Positions 22,594 through 30,486 of a stretch of DNA of 31,235 nt are shown in pieces. Source of the stretch: a virus; IMG/VR virus record IMGVR_UViG_3300007345_000154, positions 1-31,235 of that record, one strand, 5' to 3'. The translations under genes and the position numbers were made by a program. Within the stretch, counting starts at the first letter, position 1. Every line of letters begins with the position of its first letter. Under the pieces are notes generated by a model, which ran no database searches, had not been told where the DNA came from, and was given only the letters and a program-made list of their open reading frames with translations.

Positions 22594-23241
22594 TCAATAC
22601 TGTCTTACAGAGTTGAGCAGGCGGTGAACACCCTCTTTCACCTCGTTGGTAACAGCGCCTAAGGTTTCAGCCTCGCGGTGCATATCGTAGTGACCCACCA
22701 AGAGAAGCAATGCTTGGCGATACTGCCGTGGCAGGTCGTTCACATTGTCGCCTCCGGTGAGCACGACCTTGTAGAGGTCAACGCCGTATTCGTTTGCGTC
22801 GGTTGGTTCTTCAGCTTCGGTGAAGTTAATCTCAACAGGGTAGCCAGTGAGTCGGACCCGAGCCTTCGTGTCAGTAAAATCCACGTAGGTGTCTGAGTCG
22901 TTCATGTACTGAATACTAGTCACAGCCCAAGTCCCTGTAATCCCACGCAAAGCGTGAACCTTTTTGACGTCTCCTCGGTTGAGGTATACAGTCACTGTTG
23001 CGTTCAATGCCTCGGGGGTGATGGTCAGCGAGTAGCTGTTGTCTGGGTCTTCGTGTAGCGCGTCGGGAGTCGACGAGCAGAACACCCTGTTGGTGATTGT
23101 CTCCATATAATCGCAAGCGGCCTCAACGTAAGCACGGATGAGGTCGTCTGCATCTCCGCTCTCATAACGCAGGTGCTCGCGCACGGTAGCGTATGGAACC
23201 ATATCCTCTGCGTAGTAGTTATGTTCTTTTATAATCTTCAT
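22594..23241 (-). CDS. head-tail connector (HK97 gp6-like)
   Basis: 215 aa. N-terminal part (YATVREHLRYESGDADDLIR then AYVEAACDYMETITNRVF) is the signature of gp6/gp15-type connectors, helical proteins that form a ring below the portal. The C-terminal end is a helical tail (RQYRQALLLLVGHYDMHREA). The usual length of this family is about 100-200 aa; here a beta insert occupies about 65-165. It is preceded by the tRNA-like element C and the capsid terminator. Confidence 0.82.
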   Translation of the reverse strand: MKIIKEHNYYAEDMVPYATVREHLRYESGDADDLIRAYVEAACDYMETITNRVFCSSTPDALHEDPDNSYSLTITPEALNATVTVYLNRGDVKKVHALRGITGTWAVTSIQYMNDSDTYVDFTDTKARVRLTGYPVEINFTEAEEPTDANEYGVDLYKVVLTGGDNVNDLPRQYRQALLLLVGHYDMHREAETLGAVTNEVKEGVHRLLNSVRQY

Positions 23242-23257
23242 TGCGTTGGGATGTTAG

Positions 23258-23322
23258 AAGTGGAGTAGGGTTTCGAACCCCGCCGCTGGATACTGCCATA
23301 CGGTGCGTCTACGCCTCCACTT
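23258..23322 (-). ncRNA. tRNA-like element C in the capsid-connector gap
   Basis: On the minus strand a perfect acceptor-type stem (23322-23315 with 23265-23258, 8 bp) stacks on a T stem (23282-23278 with 23270-23266; three G-C, one G-U, one end mismatch) with loop TTCGAAA, keeping G53-C61, T54, T55, C56 and A58. The middle carries only one arm (CCG...CGG, 23303-23301 with 23285-23283, with inner TGG/CCA) and a mini GCG/CGC hairpin. No D/anticodon arm set, no encoded CCA. At 65 nt it is shorter than a tRNA. Same design as elements A and B on the other strand. Confidence 0.55.
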
Positions 23323-23328
23323 GGGGGG

Positions 23329-23360
23329 AAAATAGGGGAGCCCAATTGCTCCCCCTATTT
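23329..23360 (-). terminator. intrinsic terminator after the capsid gene
   Basis: Minus-strand AAATAGGGG[G]AGC pairs with GCTCCCCTATTT (one bulge) over 12 pairs with a 6-nt loop, followed by TTTT then CCCCCC. It lies 22 nt after the capsid stop and just before tRNA-like element C. The T run is short, so termination is probably partial, leaving lower expression of the connector genes. Confidence 0.65.
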
Positions 23361-23381
23361 CCTATATATAGTTATCAGCTA

Positions 23382-25211
23382 TTAGGATGTCTCACCCAAG
23401 TTAGCCAAAGTGTGGAACCCACCAGACTGCAGCGTCTTAACGTCGCGGTACTCGTTTGCCACCATTCGAACAACTCCGTCAGCCGCCAAAGTGTAAGGGT
23501 CAACGATGAGGTTTAATCCACCCCACGTGCCAGTCACCATCTGGTTCTTGTCAAAGAAGTTGATGTCGTTAGCAGTAGCTTGGCTAGAGATAACGCCGGG
23601 CATTCCGAGCAAGCTGATTCGAGACTTAGGGTCTGTAGCGTGCAGCAATCCAGAACCAACGTCGAGAGACTCGGTTCGAGCTACGCGGTATCCCGAAGGA
23701 GACGCGACGAACACAACGTCATTCAAGTCGATGTCGCCAGCCAAGATAGCCTGCTCGATGTCCAACACGTTGTTGGCGTCGTCAGTAGCGTCGAGGGGAG
23801 TGTCGACAGCCTCGATTGCAGTGATGATTGCGGCGTTGAACTGCTTGTCCAAAGCGCGACGGATGTCCATCTGGATGAAAGCAGCCATGTCGTCTCCAGA
23901 CTGAGCGAGCATCTGCTGAGTAACACCTACGTTAGCAGCGTAACGAGTTGGTGACAAAGTCACAGAGCCGAAAGCTGGCAAAGCCTCTGCCTTGGTCAAG
24001 CCTTCAGCTACTGCTTCGGCAGCGGTCAAAGTGCTCTGAACCTGCATCAAAACGTCTCCGTTGAGGTTCGTGAGGTTTCGAACGCCCAACTTGCTAGCGA
24101 GGTCGGCTGGAGCGTAGTTCTCCATGATTCCGTCGTCGCGCTTGCCAATTGCTCCACCGAAGCCGGTAGCACCGTCTGCCGCACCTGATGAGCTTTCCGT
24201 AGACGCTGTACCCAATGAGCGCAAAACCATGGTTGGGATGTTGTACCCACCTGAGACATTGAGTCCCGCGTTGCGCATTTCGTTAGTACCCTCTTGGGTC
24301 ATCTCAGCTTCGAGGCCGGTAACCTGACCCTTGGCTGCTTCTTTGAGGAACTTACCGAAAGAGAAATTCTTCGCGGCACGAGCTTCAGCGTCGCCCAGTC
24401 CCTGTACTACCGCTGGGGCAGCATTCTTGTTGTCTTCCATATTAGATTTAGATTTGTTTTGAGCTGAACGCTCTTCGTTTTTATTGTCTTCTTCTTCCGC
24501 CTCTTTTTTCTCAGCTGGCGGTTCCTCTGTTTCTTCTTCCATTTTTTCTTCGACCTCTTCTTCCTCCTCTTCTTTCATATTTTCCTCTTCCTCCTCTTCT
24601 TCTTCGTAGTGGCCGGGTCGCTCTTCAGGCTTTTCCTCTTCCTCATCTTCCATCTTCATTTCCTCCTCTTCTTCCTCAAGTTTTCGGAGCTCTTCTTCAA
24701 CCTCTCGGTCAAGCGCCGCCTCCATGGAACGCAAACCAACCTCTGTAGTTGGGTAAGCGCCTTGTGTGGTCGGGGAGACGTCGAACAATGTTTCGACCTC
24801 CATGATTGTTCGCAAGTGAACCCCGTTGTCTCGGCGCTCCCACGAGTCGTCAGCCACGGTAAAGCCAAATGAGCTTGTGGAGACATTTCCGCTTCGGATG
24901 TTCTCCGCCAAGTCCTTGGCATACGATTGGTCGCCCAACTCAAAGCGATACTTTAGGCCGACCTCGTCAACCTCTAGCTTGAGCCCCTTGCCTGCGCGGG
25001 ACAGCGGCTGGTTCCAGTCGTGATTGAAGAGAGCCACGGTGTTGCTCATGTCTGCCTTGTCAAAGGCACCACGAGCGACACGCTCAGCGAACTTACCTCC
25101 AATCACTGTTTCATCTTCAAATCGAGCCGCGTAACCTTCTACGACGGTCTTTCCGCCTTTGTCACGAACCTCAAAATCTGAAGATAGAAACCTTTTTTCT
25201 TGGTTATCCAT
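23382..25211 (-). CDS. prohead protease, acidic linker and major capsid protein fusion
   Basis: 609 aa. Residues 1-165 are an HK97-family (S78) prohead protease: H64 in LFNHDWNQPLSRAG, Ser in VSTSSFGFTV (111-114) and D144 in LFDVSPTTQGAYP. Residues about 170-247 are an extreme low-complexity acidic run (45 Glu in 78). From about 258 begins an HK97-fold major capsid protein (NFSFGKFLKEA, LNVSGGYNIPTMVLRSLG, VTQQMLAQSG, ending GGFHTLANLGETS). The protease would cleave the linker, which can act as scaffold. ATG 24440 (M258), after an A/T-rich stretch, could also yield free capsid protein. Confidence 0.9.
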   Translation of the reverse strand: MDNQEKRFLSSDFEVRDKGGKTVVEGYAARFEDETVIGGKFAERVARGAFDKADMSNTVALFNHDWNQPLSRAGKGLKLEVDEVGLKYRFELGDQSYAKDLAENIRSGNVSTSSFGFTVADDSWERRDNGVHLRTIMEVETLFDVSPTTQGAYPTTEVGLRSMEAALDREVEEELRKLEEEEEEMKMEDEEEEKPEERPGHYEEEEEEEENMKEEEEEEVEEKMEEETEEPPAEKKEAEEEDNKNEERSAQNKSKSNMEDNKNAAPAVVQGLGDAEARAAKNFSFGKFLKEAAKGQVTGLEAEMTQEGTNEMRNAGLNVSGGYNIPTMVLRSLGTASTESSSGAADGATGFGGAIGKRDDGIMENYAPADLASKLGVRNLTNLNGDVLMQVQSTLTAAEAVAEGLTKAEALPAFGSVTLSPTRYAANVGVTQQMLAQSGDDMAAFIQMDIRRALDKQFNAAIITAIEAVDTPLDATDDANNVLDIEQAILAGDIDLNDVVFVASPSGYRVARTESLDVGSGLLHATDPKSRISLLGMPGVISSQATANDINFFDKNQMVTGTWGGLNLIVDPYTLAADGVVRMVANEYRDVKTLQSGGFHTLANLGETS

Positions 25212-25228
25212 TTCTTTTGTTTTGTGAT

Positions 25229-25846
25229 TTATTTCGATGATAATTTATGACCTTTGGGAAAGAGGTCTGTATCGTGCTTCCCACTTCGGAATTTCTCGTT
25301 CTTTAGCGCGTAAAGGTAGGAGTTCACTCTGGCAAACGCCCACTGCTGAGAGGACTTGACGCTGGGTCTGACCGACTCAGGGTTAGTCTTGTACGCGCCT
25401 ATTCCTCGGTTGTAAACCGTTTGCAAGGTAGACTGACTAGTCTTTTTATAGGAGGCGTCAACTGATTCATTGTGGTCCTCCGCCTTCTTCTTCAGCGTTG
25501 GACCGACACCGCTCTTTTCAGCTCGGCTCTCTTTTTCAGCCTTGTTAATTGTGCTCTCACACCACGACTTCATGCTGTCGCCACCCCAAGCGGCGTACAT
25601 GATAGACCCGCAGATGTCTTTTCCCTTTTCATCTGTGAACTTACCTTGGTCGTAAGTCTTTGCTCTAGATAGGAAGGAGAAGGTTCTCTTCACTGTTGAT
25701 AGGTCGAGCTTGGCGTTGCTTGACAACTGCCGAGCACGGGTCCATCCCACACTGGTTCCACAGCTAGTGCCCTTTTCCTCTTTGTGTTTTAGGGCGGCCT
25801 TTGCCCTGTTCCTAGCAGCCTCGGGGTATCCTCCGTACTTAGCCAT
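25229..25846 (-). CDS. phage two-domain protein next to protease and portal
   Basis: 205 aa. The N-terminal half has the recurrent phage motif GTSCGTSVGWTRARQL, STVKRTFSFLSRAK, CGSIMYAAWGGDSMKSW, and the C-terminal half VYNRGIGAYKTNPESVRPSV, QWAFARVNSYLYAL (a DUF5824-like segment). Both recur in proteins encoded beside phage head genes, sometimes fused to the prohead protease. It is basic and has no catalytic motif I can name, so its job in assembly or DNA entry is unknown. Overlaps the portal stop by 8 nt. Confidence 0.65.
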   Translation of the reverse strand: MAKYGGYPEAARNRAKAALKHKEEKGTSCGTSVGWTRARQLSSNAKLDLSTVKRTFSFLSRAKTYDQGKFTDEKGKDICGSIMYAAWGGDSMKSWCESTINKAEKESRAEKSGVGPTLKKKAEDHNESVDASYKKTSQSTLQTVYNRGIGAYKTNPESVRPSVKSSQQWAFARVNSYLYALKNEKFRSGKHDTDLFPKGHKLSSK

Positions 25847-27134
25847 CTTCGTTCATTTTTGATTGATTGTCAACTCCCGGTCTTTCTTCATTATCTGAGC
25901 CACCGTTGCCGTTAGTTTTTTTCTCAGACTTTCCAGACGTGACTTTCGACGCATAATCAGCCATCTTAGACAGCGGCACTTGATTAAGTTGAATATGATG
26001 CTCATTGCCGCCATCAACCGGAGCCAAGCCTTCACGAGCTCTGACCTCGTTGATTGAGAGCACCCCGTCGGACAGCAGGGTGTGGTAGTACTGTGCTCGC
26101 GAGGTGGAGTCGGCGCGTAGCAGTGAGTCGACATCGAACCGGCATGAAAGCGACTTGTCGTCTCGTAGCAGCTTTCGCTCAACTTCGAGTTCGATTCTTC
26201 GCACCCAAGGCAGGATTGTGCCTTGGAAAAATTGCAACACTTGTTGTTCATAATTGCTGTATGCGGTGTTCCCTTCCATCCCTACCATCGCTGGTGGAAC
26301 AGAATAGAACCTTGCTATTTCTTCTGTTGAGTATTTCTTTGATTCTAGGAACTGTAGCTGCTCCAGTGGTACGGAAAGCGGTTGGTAAGAGAAGCCACCA
26401 CCAAGGATTGCCACCTTGTGAGCGTTACCGCTTCCCATGTATTCTTGACGCCACCGGTCTGACGCTTGCTGCATCTGCTCGATTGACAGAGGTTCTTTTG
26501 TGGTCAGGATTCCGCCGAGCATGCCTCCGTTCTCAAAGAAGGTAGCGCCAAAGTCCTGAACAGACTTAGCTGTCTTCAGGTTCTGCAGCTGTAGCTTCGT
26601 GGGAGATTCGTTTCTGAACGCTTTGATTTCCAGCATCTGCGAGGCAGGCACTGGCGTGGGCGCTCCGTGGTACTTGTAGTACCGCTCCCCCGTGTTCTTG
26701 TCTACGGTATGTTCAATTTCCGTGGCTGGAATCCAGTACATCTCTTCGCCGTCAGGCATTATCAGCGCATGACCTTGTCCGTAAAGCAGGGCGTCGCTAA
26801 CGACCATTTGCCAAAACTCATAAGCGCCCATGTGTCGGTTTGGCTGAACCCCGAGCAGATAAGACGAGGGGTGGTTCGCTACGGGTTCCGCAGCTCCATC
26901 AACCCCCTTCCTCTCTACTCCAACCCCCATAGAAGCTATGGTGTCAGCTATTTTACTCACACAAGCGTACACAGCAGATAGCTGCAAGCTGTCTGAGCCC
27001 TGAACCAGAACATTTCTTTGGGCGTGGATGGCACCAAGCCAACCTGTAGAGGCTCCAGCAAATGTCGGAATGTTGGTCTTCCGCTCTTCTTCTCGACCGA
27101 AAAGACGTTGAAATATGTTTTTTCTTTGTGCCAT
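25839..27134 (-). CDS. portal protein (HK97 family)
   Basis: 431 aa. The order of conserved segments is that of HK97-type portals: SAVYACVSKIADTIASMGVG, YEFWQMVVSDALLYGQGHAL, IEIKAFRNESPTKLQ-like stem region, EQLQFLESKKYSTEEIARFY, SVPPAMVGMEGNTAYSNYEQ, and NEVRAREGLAPVDGG. The ring of twelve forms the DNA entry vertex. The disordered tail is Ser/Gly/Asn/Lys-rich. Start ATG 27134 with an A/T leader and no Shine-Dalgarno; 36 nt after the terminase stop. Confidence 0.95.
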   Translation of the reverse strand: MAQRKNIFQRLFGREEERKTNIPTFAGASTGWLGAIHAQRNVLVQGSDSLQLSAVYACVSKIADTIASMGVGVERKGVDGAAEPVANHPSSYLLGVQPNRHMGAYEFWQMVVSDALLYGQGHALIMPDGEEMYWIPATEIEHTVDKNTGERYYKYHGAPTPVPASQMLEIKAFRNESPTKLQLQNLKTAKSVQDFGATFFENGGMLGGILTTKEPLSIEQMQQASDRWRQEYMGSGNAHKVAILGGGFSYQPLSVPLEQLQFLESKKYSTEEIARFYSVPPAMVGMEGNTAYSNYEQQVLQFFQGTILPWVRRIELEVERKLLRDDKSLSCRFDVDSLLRADSTSRAQYYHTLLSDGVLSINEVRAREGLAPVDGGNEHHIQLNQVPLSKMADYASKVTSGKSEKKTNGNGGSDNEERPGVDNQSKMNEDG

Positions 27135-27170
27135 ATATGTATTATAGTTAAAATGATGGGGTGGCGAAAA

Positions 27171-28934
27171 TTACACACCCATGACCTCCATGAAAAACTC
27201 GAAGTCGTGCGTCTCCTCCTCTTCGAAGGTCAGCATCTCTCCGATGGCCATGATTCCAGCTACAACACCGTCAATTTTGTCGCCCGATTTCGATTTGTCG
27301 ACCTTGATGTTACCGCTAGGGTCAGGCTTGATGACTACGTTACTCATCATCCAGCGCAACACCTCATCGCCACCGTGCCATAGTTTGCCCTCCAGTGCTA
27401 GCTTCTCCCACGCCTTAGATGGGAACGACATTGAGGCGTAACCCTGACCAAAAGGGTCGCACGGAACGCCGTCTCCTTCCAAATCTCGGATGAGGTTCAG
27501 GCTGTTCCAGCGGTCATAAGCGATGCCTTTTACGTTGTACTTTTCCATCAGGTTGTCTGAATCGTACTGAACTCTGCCGTCCATGACGTAGTTGCCGCTA
27601 ATCATGCGGCGAATCACGTTATAGTCGGTAACATTGCCCTCTGTAATGTGCACATTGTCAAACTCTTCTATTCTTGCGTATATATGGTTCGCGTCCTTCT
27701 CCTGACGCTTCTTTACCGCCCTCTCGGGCAAAAAGTAGTGAACCTCGATACCCACGCCATCGTTTGGGTCGCCCGTGGCGATGGCTAGGGCAGTTATGTC
27801 GTCCGTAGCCGCCAAGTCGAGGCCCAGATAAGCTATGGGTTTCTGCGTCTTTTCGTCTATTTCGTGACCCTTGGTGGCTGGTTCACAGTTCTCTTCGCTC
27901 ATCCAGACGTCGTCTTCTACCCATATATCCTGCGACCCCACGAAAAGGTTGCAATGCTTTACCTGAAACTCGGTGATGTTTCGACCTCCGTACAGCTTTG
28001 CATTGGCATACTGCTTCTGCAGATACTCCATAGAAATAGATTCGCCCAGTCCAGCGTTCGCCTTTTTCCAGTTCTCGGGGTCTTCCCAGTCGTCACCCTC
28101 GTCAATCTCGTAAATGAGGAACAAAAGGTTGTCGTTATGAGCGGTTCCGTCCAGAACGGCCTTTCCGCCACGAACAAACTCCGTCGCGACGCCATCCATG
28201 ACGAAGCCAGCCGTCGAGATGGCTAACATCAAGGGGGACTTACGCGCACCCATGGATGAGGCGAGCACTCGGTACAGCTCACCGTCTTTCATGGCGTGCA
28301 TCTCATCCACGCAGCCGATATTGAGACTCAGGCCGTCCAGAGTATTCGCATCCGAGCTAATTGGGCGTATTACCCCGTCGCGAGGACCGTGAATCTCTTG
28401 ACGATTGGCATGGAAGCGCTTCTGAAGTGGTTTAGACTTGAGCACGCATCGGCGAACCTCATCGAAAACCTCCTTGGCTTGGTCTCTCTTGGTCGCGGCG
28501 GTCACGAACTGGCCGGCTCCGTCTCTGTCAAGCACGGACATGGCTAAGATGATTGCGGCAGCAAGCTGCGACTTACCTGACTTACGAGCAACAAAAAAGT
28601 GTGCAGTGGTAAAGCGGCGACGCTTTGGGTCTTCCTTGTGCACCCAGCCAAACAATTGACCGATGAACGCTACTTGCCAAGGTGATAGTATGAATTGACG
28701 TCCAGCCCACTCTCCTCTGGTGTGGACACACACGTCCTCAATAAACTGCACGTAACGAGCAGCCTCGGTAGGATTGAATACCCACTCGAAGCTCTCGTCC
28801 GTCTCAACTCTGCCTAAATCATCAACAAACCGCTGATAAGCGAGCTTGATATATTTTCCTGATACGATTGAACCGTCGAGGACACCATCGACGTAGTCCC
28901 ACATTCGGTTCAATCTAGATAAGTCAACCGACAA
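27171..28934 (-). CDS. terminase large subunit (Terminase_1)
   Basis: 587 aa. N-terminal ATPase: Walker A ARKSGKSQ (116-123), Walker B with catalytic acid CVDEMH (208-213), coupling motif LMLAISTAG. C-terminal RNase H-like nuclease: LGLDLAATDDI (370-380) and SGDKIDGVVAGIMA near the end. It powers DNA packaging and cuts concatemers. The neighbouring HNH endonuclease and P27-type small subunit match HK97-like cos packaging. It overlaps TerS by 11 nt and starts MSVDLSRLNRMWDY. Confidence 0.95.
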   Translation of the reverse strand: MSVDLSRLNRMWDYVDGVLDGSIVSGKYIKLAYQRFVDDLGRVETDESFEWVFNPTEAARYVQFIEDVCVHTRGEWAGRQFILSPWQVAFIGQLFGWVHKEDPKRRRFTTAHFFVARKSGKSQLAAAIILAMSVLDRDGAGQFVTAATKRDQAKEVFDEVRRCVLKSKPLQKRFHANRQEIHGPRDGVIRPISSDANTLDGLSLNIGCVDEMHAMKDGELYRVLASSMGARKSPLMLAISTAGFVMDGVATEFVRGGKAVLDGTAHNDNLLFLIYEIDEGDDWEDPENWKKANAGLGESISMEYLQKQYANAKLYGGRNITEFQVKHCNLFVGSQDIWVEDDVWMSEENCEPATKGHEIDEKTQKPIAYLGLDLAATDDITALAIATGDPNDGVGIEVHYFLPERAVKKRQEKDANHIYARIEEFDNVHITEGNVTDYNVIRRMISGNYVMDGRVQYDSDNLMEKYNVKGIAYDRWNSLNLIRDLEGDGVPCDPFGQGYASMSFPSKAWEKLALEGKLWHGGDEVLRWMMSNVVIKPDPSGNIKVDKSKSGDKIDGVVAGIMAIGEMLTFEEEETHDFEFFMEVMGV

Positions 28935-29409
28935 GGTCGTCGATTTCGTCCCCGTCTGACTTCTTGCTGTTGGCGTTAGCGGCGTTTACCGCTGCGCCCA
29001 GCATGCGAGCACGGTCCATCGGAGACAGACCGAGCTTAGCACTCAGCTTGGAGACCTCACCCTGAACCTTGGACAGGGCGGTCATTTTTCCGCTTACGTT
29101 TGAGCTGCCGTTTTCGTACACTTGTACGATGTCGTCGATGGTTTGAATTTCTCTTGACAGCATTACAAACATGGAAAGGTTTTTCGCTAGCATGGTAACG
29201 GTTACGACATCGACGCTCTCAAGCAGACCGGTGTCGTTTAGGTAGTCCAGCACCATGGTGAACATCTTCTCACCCTCTTGGTCAAGGGAGACAATCGGCT
29301 TGAGCGGAAGGTTTTTGGAAAGGTCTTTCTTGACTACTTTCTCAACCTCCGCCTTGGCCTCAGATGTTGCCTGTCGCATGGACTGGAGTAGGGTGGATTT
29401 GTTTGCCAT
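28924..29409 (-). CDS. terminase small subunit (P27 family)
   Basis: 161 aa, helical, with the P27-type end LGLSPMDRARMLGAAV and central IQTIDDIVQVYENGSSNVSG. It recognises phage DNA at the packaging start and recruits TerL, whose gene follows with an 11-nt overlap. Basic N terminus (RQATSEAKAEVEKVVKKDLS) could contact DNA. Confidence 0.82.
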   Translation of the reverse strand: MANKSTLLQSMRQATSEAKAEVEKVVKKDLSKNLPLKPIVSLDQEGEKMFTMVLDYLNDTGLLESVDVVTVTMLAKNLSMFVMLSREIQTIDDIVQVYENGSSNVSGKMTALSKVQGEVSKLSAKLGLSPMDRARMLGAAVNAANANSKKSDGDEIDDLVG

Positions 29410-29414
29410 AGTGA

Positions 29415-29876
29415 TTAAACTTCTGTGATTTCTATTCGAAAGTCAAGGTAAGCAACGTACTCGTCCTCGAACTGGTAGTCCAGCCCTACAGACTCAGGGT
29501 AATATCTAACGTCGAGTGTGCGGGTATTGACGGTATCGGTGACTCTCGTCTCGCTGTAGTTTTGCATTCGGTCATAGATGGTGTCAATCAATTTAGCCAT
29601 GGTTGTCACATTGCCCATTCTTGCGTGGATTCGCATATCGTGCGATGAGCGAGTGCGACCATCTTGGACGCTGGACCCGAGGTGAGTGATATGCTCAATC
29701 ATGAGCAGCGCCTTATTGTTCTCGATTTGCCGGCTTTGGCGGAAGCCACCGAGCGTTAGGTCCAGTATCTCAGGCCCGAGCCCTCTTCCTACTCCGTTCC
29801 CGGTGTTTTCGGCTGCCCACTGTCCCAGTGTGTACTTGGTGGACACCAGCGCTTCTTTTAAATATGAGTGTGCCAT
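29415..29876 (-). CDS. tail-terminator/neck-like protein, unassigned
   Basis: 153 aa. Mixed alpha/beta with C-terminal strands (TRTLDVRYYPESVGLDYQFE and YVAYLDFRIEITEV) that recall tail terminator or tail-completion proteins. Its site, between nuclease and TerS, is unusual for a tail gene. Start shares a base with the VRR-NUC stop (TAATG). Function unproven; a packaging accessory is equally possible. Confidence 0.45.
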   Translation of the reverse strand: MAHSYLKEALVSTKYTLGQWAAENTGNGVGRGLGPEILDLTLGGFRQSRQIENNKALLMIEHITHLGSSVQDGRTRSSHDMRIHARMGNVTTMAKLIDTIYDRMQNYSETRVTDTVNTRTLDVRYYPESVGLDYQFEDEYVAYLDFRIEITEV

Positions 29877-30274
29877 TATTCGTATAAGTTAAAGTACTCG
29901 CAGATGACGTCAGCGCATTCCTCAAAACCTTTGCAGATTTCAGCACGCCAACCACGGTCGTTAAGTGATTTTATCCACGCCTTCTGTTCGTCAGAGGCGC
30001 GTCCCTTTTCAGTCTTGACCTCGATGGCCAGACCGTTGTAGAATCCTCGAGGCTCAAAGATGAGCATGTCTGGAACTCCTTTGGAGTAGCCAGACTCTTT
30101 CATCTTCTTTGCCGTGTGCATTGCTAAACGCACACCACCCACCGTCGCCGAGTAAAGGGGCTTGGGGTCGATAGACTCTAGCAGCCCAACGATGGCAACT
30201 TGTATGTCGTGCTCGGGGCTTTTGTTTTTTCGCGACGGAACCTTCCCGTCAACAAACCATGTAGGTGAGTTCAT
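29876..30274 (-). CDS. VRR-NUC domain nuclease
   Basis: 132 aa. The VRR-NUC core is present in order: VGGVRLA, KGVPDMLIF (catalytic Asp), LAIEVKTEKGRASDEQKAW (E and K of the PD-(D/E)xK motif). These small phage nucleases act on DNA during replication or repair and often accompany helicases. Here it lies in the late packaging unit beside the HNH gene, which suggests DNA processing before packaging. Confidence 0.88.
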   Translation of the reverse strand: MNSPTWFVDGKVPSRKNKSPEHDIQVAIVGLLESIDPKPLYSATVGGVRLAMHTAKKMKESGYSKGVPDMLIFEPRGFYNGLAIEVKTEKGRASDEQKAWIKSLNDRGWRAEICKGFEECADVICEYFNLYE

Positions 30275-30486
30275 TCTTCTAACACTTTTGCTTCGCTGTT
30301 TGCATTAAGGATAATCCACTCAACCAGCGGCTCGTCCCCGTCCATCTCGATTTCAAAATGCTTGTCTGTCGCCATTACTACGGTTAGGTTTGTTTGGTAT
30401 TCATTTGAAATATCTTGCACGTACTGTTCGAATGCCTCGCACTCCCAGTCTTCCCACCCATCGGTAGGCACGATTATAGTTTTCAT
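30271..30486 (-). CDS. hypothetical protein, 71 aa
   Basis: Acidic protein with ATGA overlaps on both ends; MKTIIVPTDGWEDWECEAFE at the start and a beta strand (YQTNLTVVMATDKHFEIEMD). No recognised domain. Sits between the HNH and VRR-NUC genes, so it may aid them, by position only. Confidence 0.6.
   Translation of the reverse strand: MKTIIVPTDGWEDWECEAFEQYVQDISNEYQTNLTVVMATDKHFEIEMDGDEPLVEWIILNANSEAKVLEE

Noticed and set aside
24609-24872. Hydrophobic Phe/Leu-rich open frame
   Set aside because: It is the reverse complement of the Glu-rich linker codons, so its membrane-like look is a composition artefact.
26054-26545. 163-codon + strand frame over the portal gene
   Set aside because: Antisense to a strongly supported HK97 portal; no family likeness.
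27135-27150. TATAAT just upstream of the portal ATG as a promoter
   Set aside because: A/T-rich leaders precede most starts in this phage, no -35 match stands at 16-18 nt, and it would leave a leaderless message.
29971-29979. DnaA-box-like ttatccacg
   Set aside because: A single imperfect copy inside the VRR-NUC gene; no cluster of boxes.
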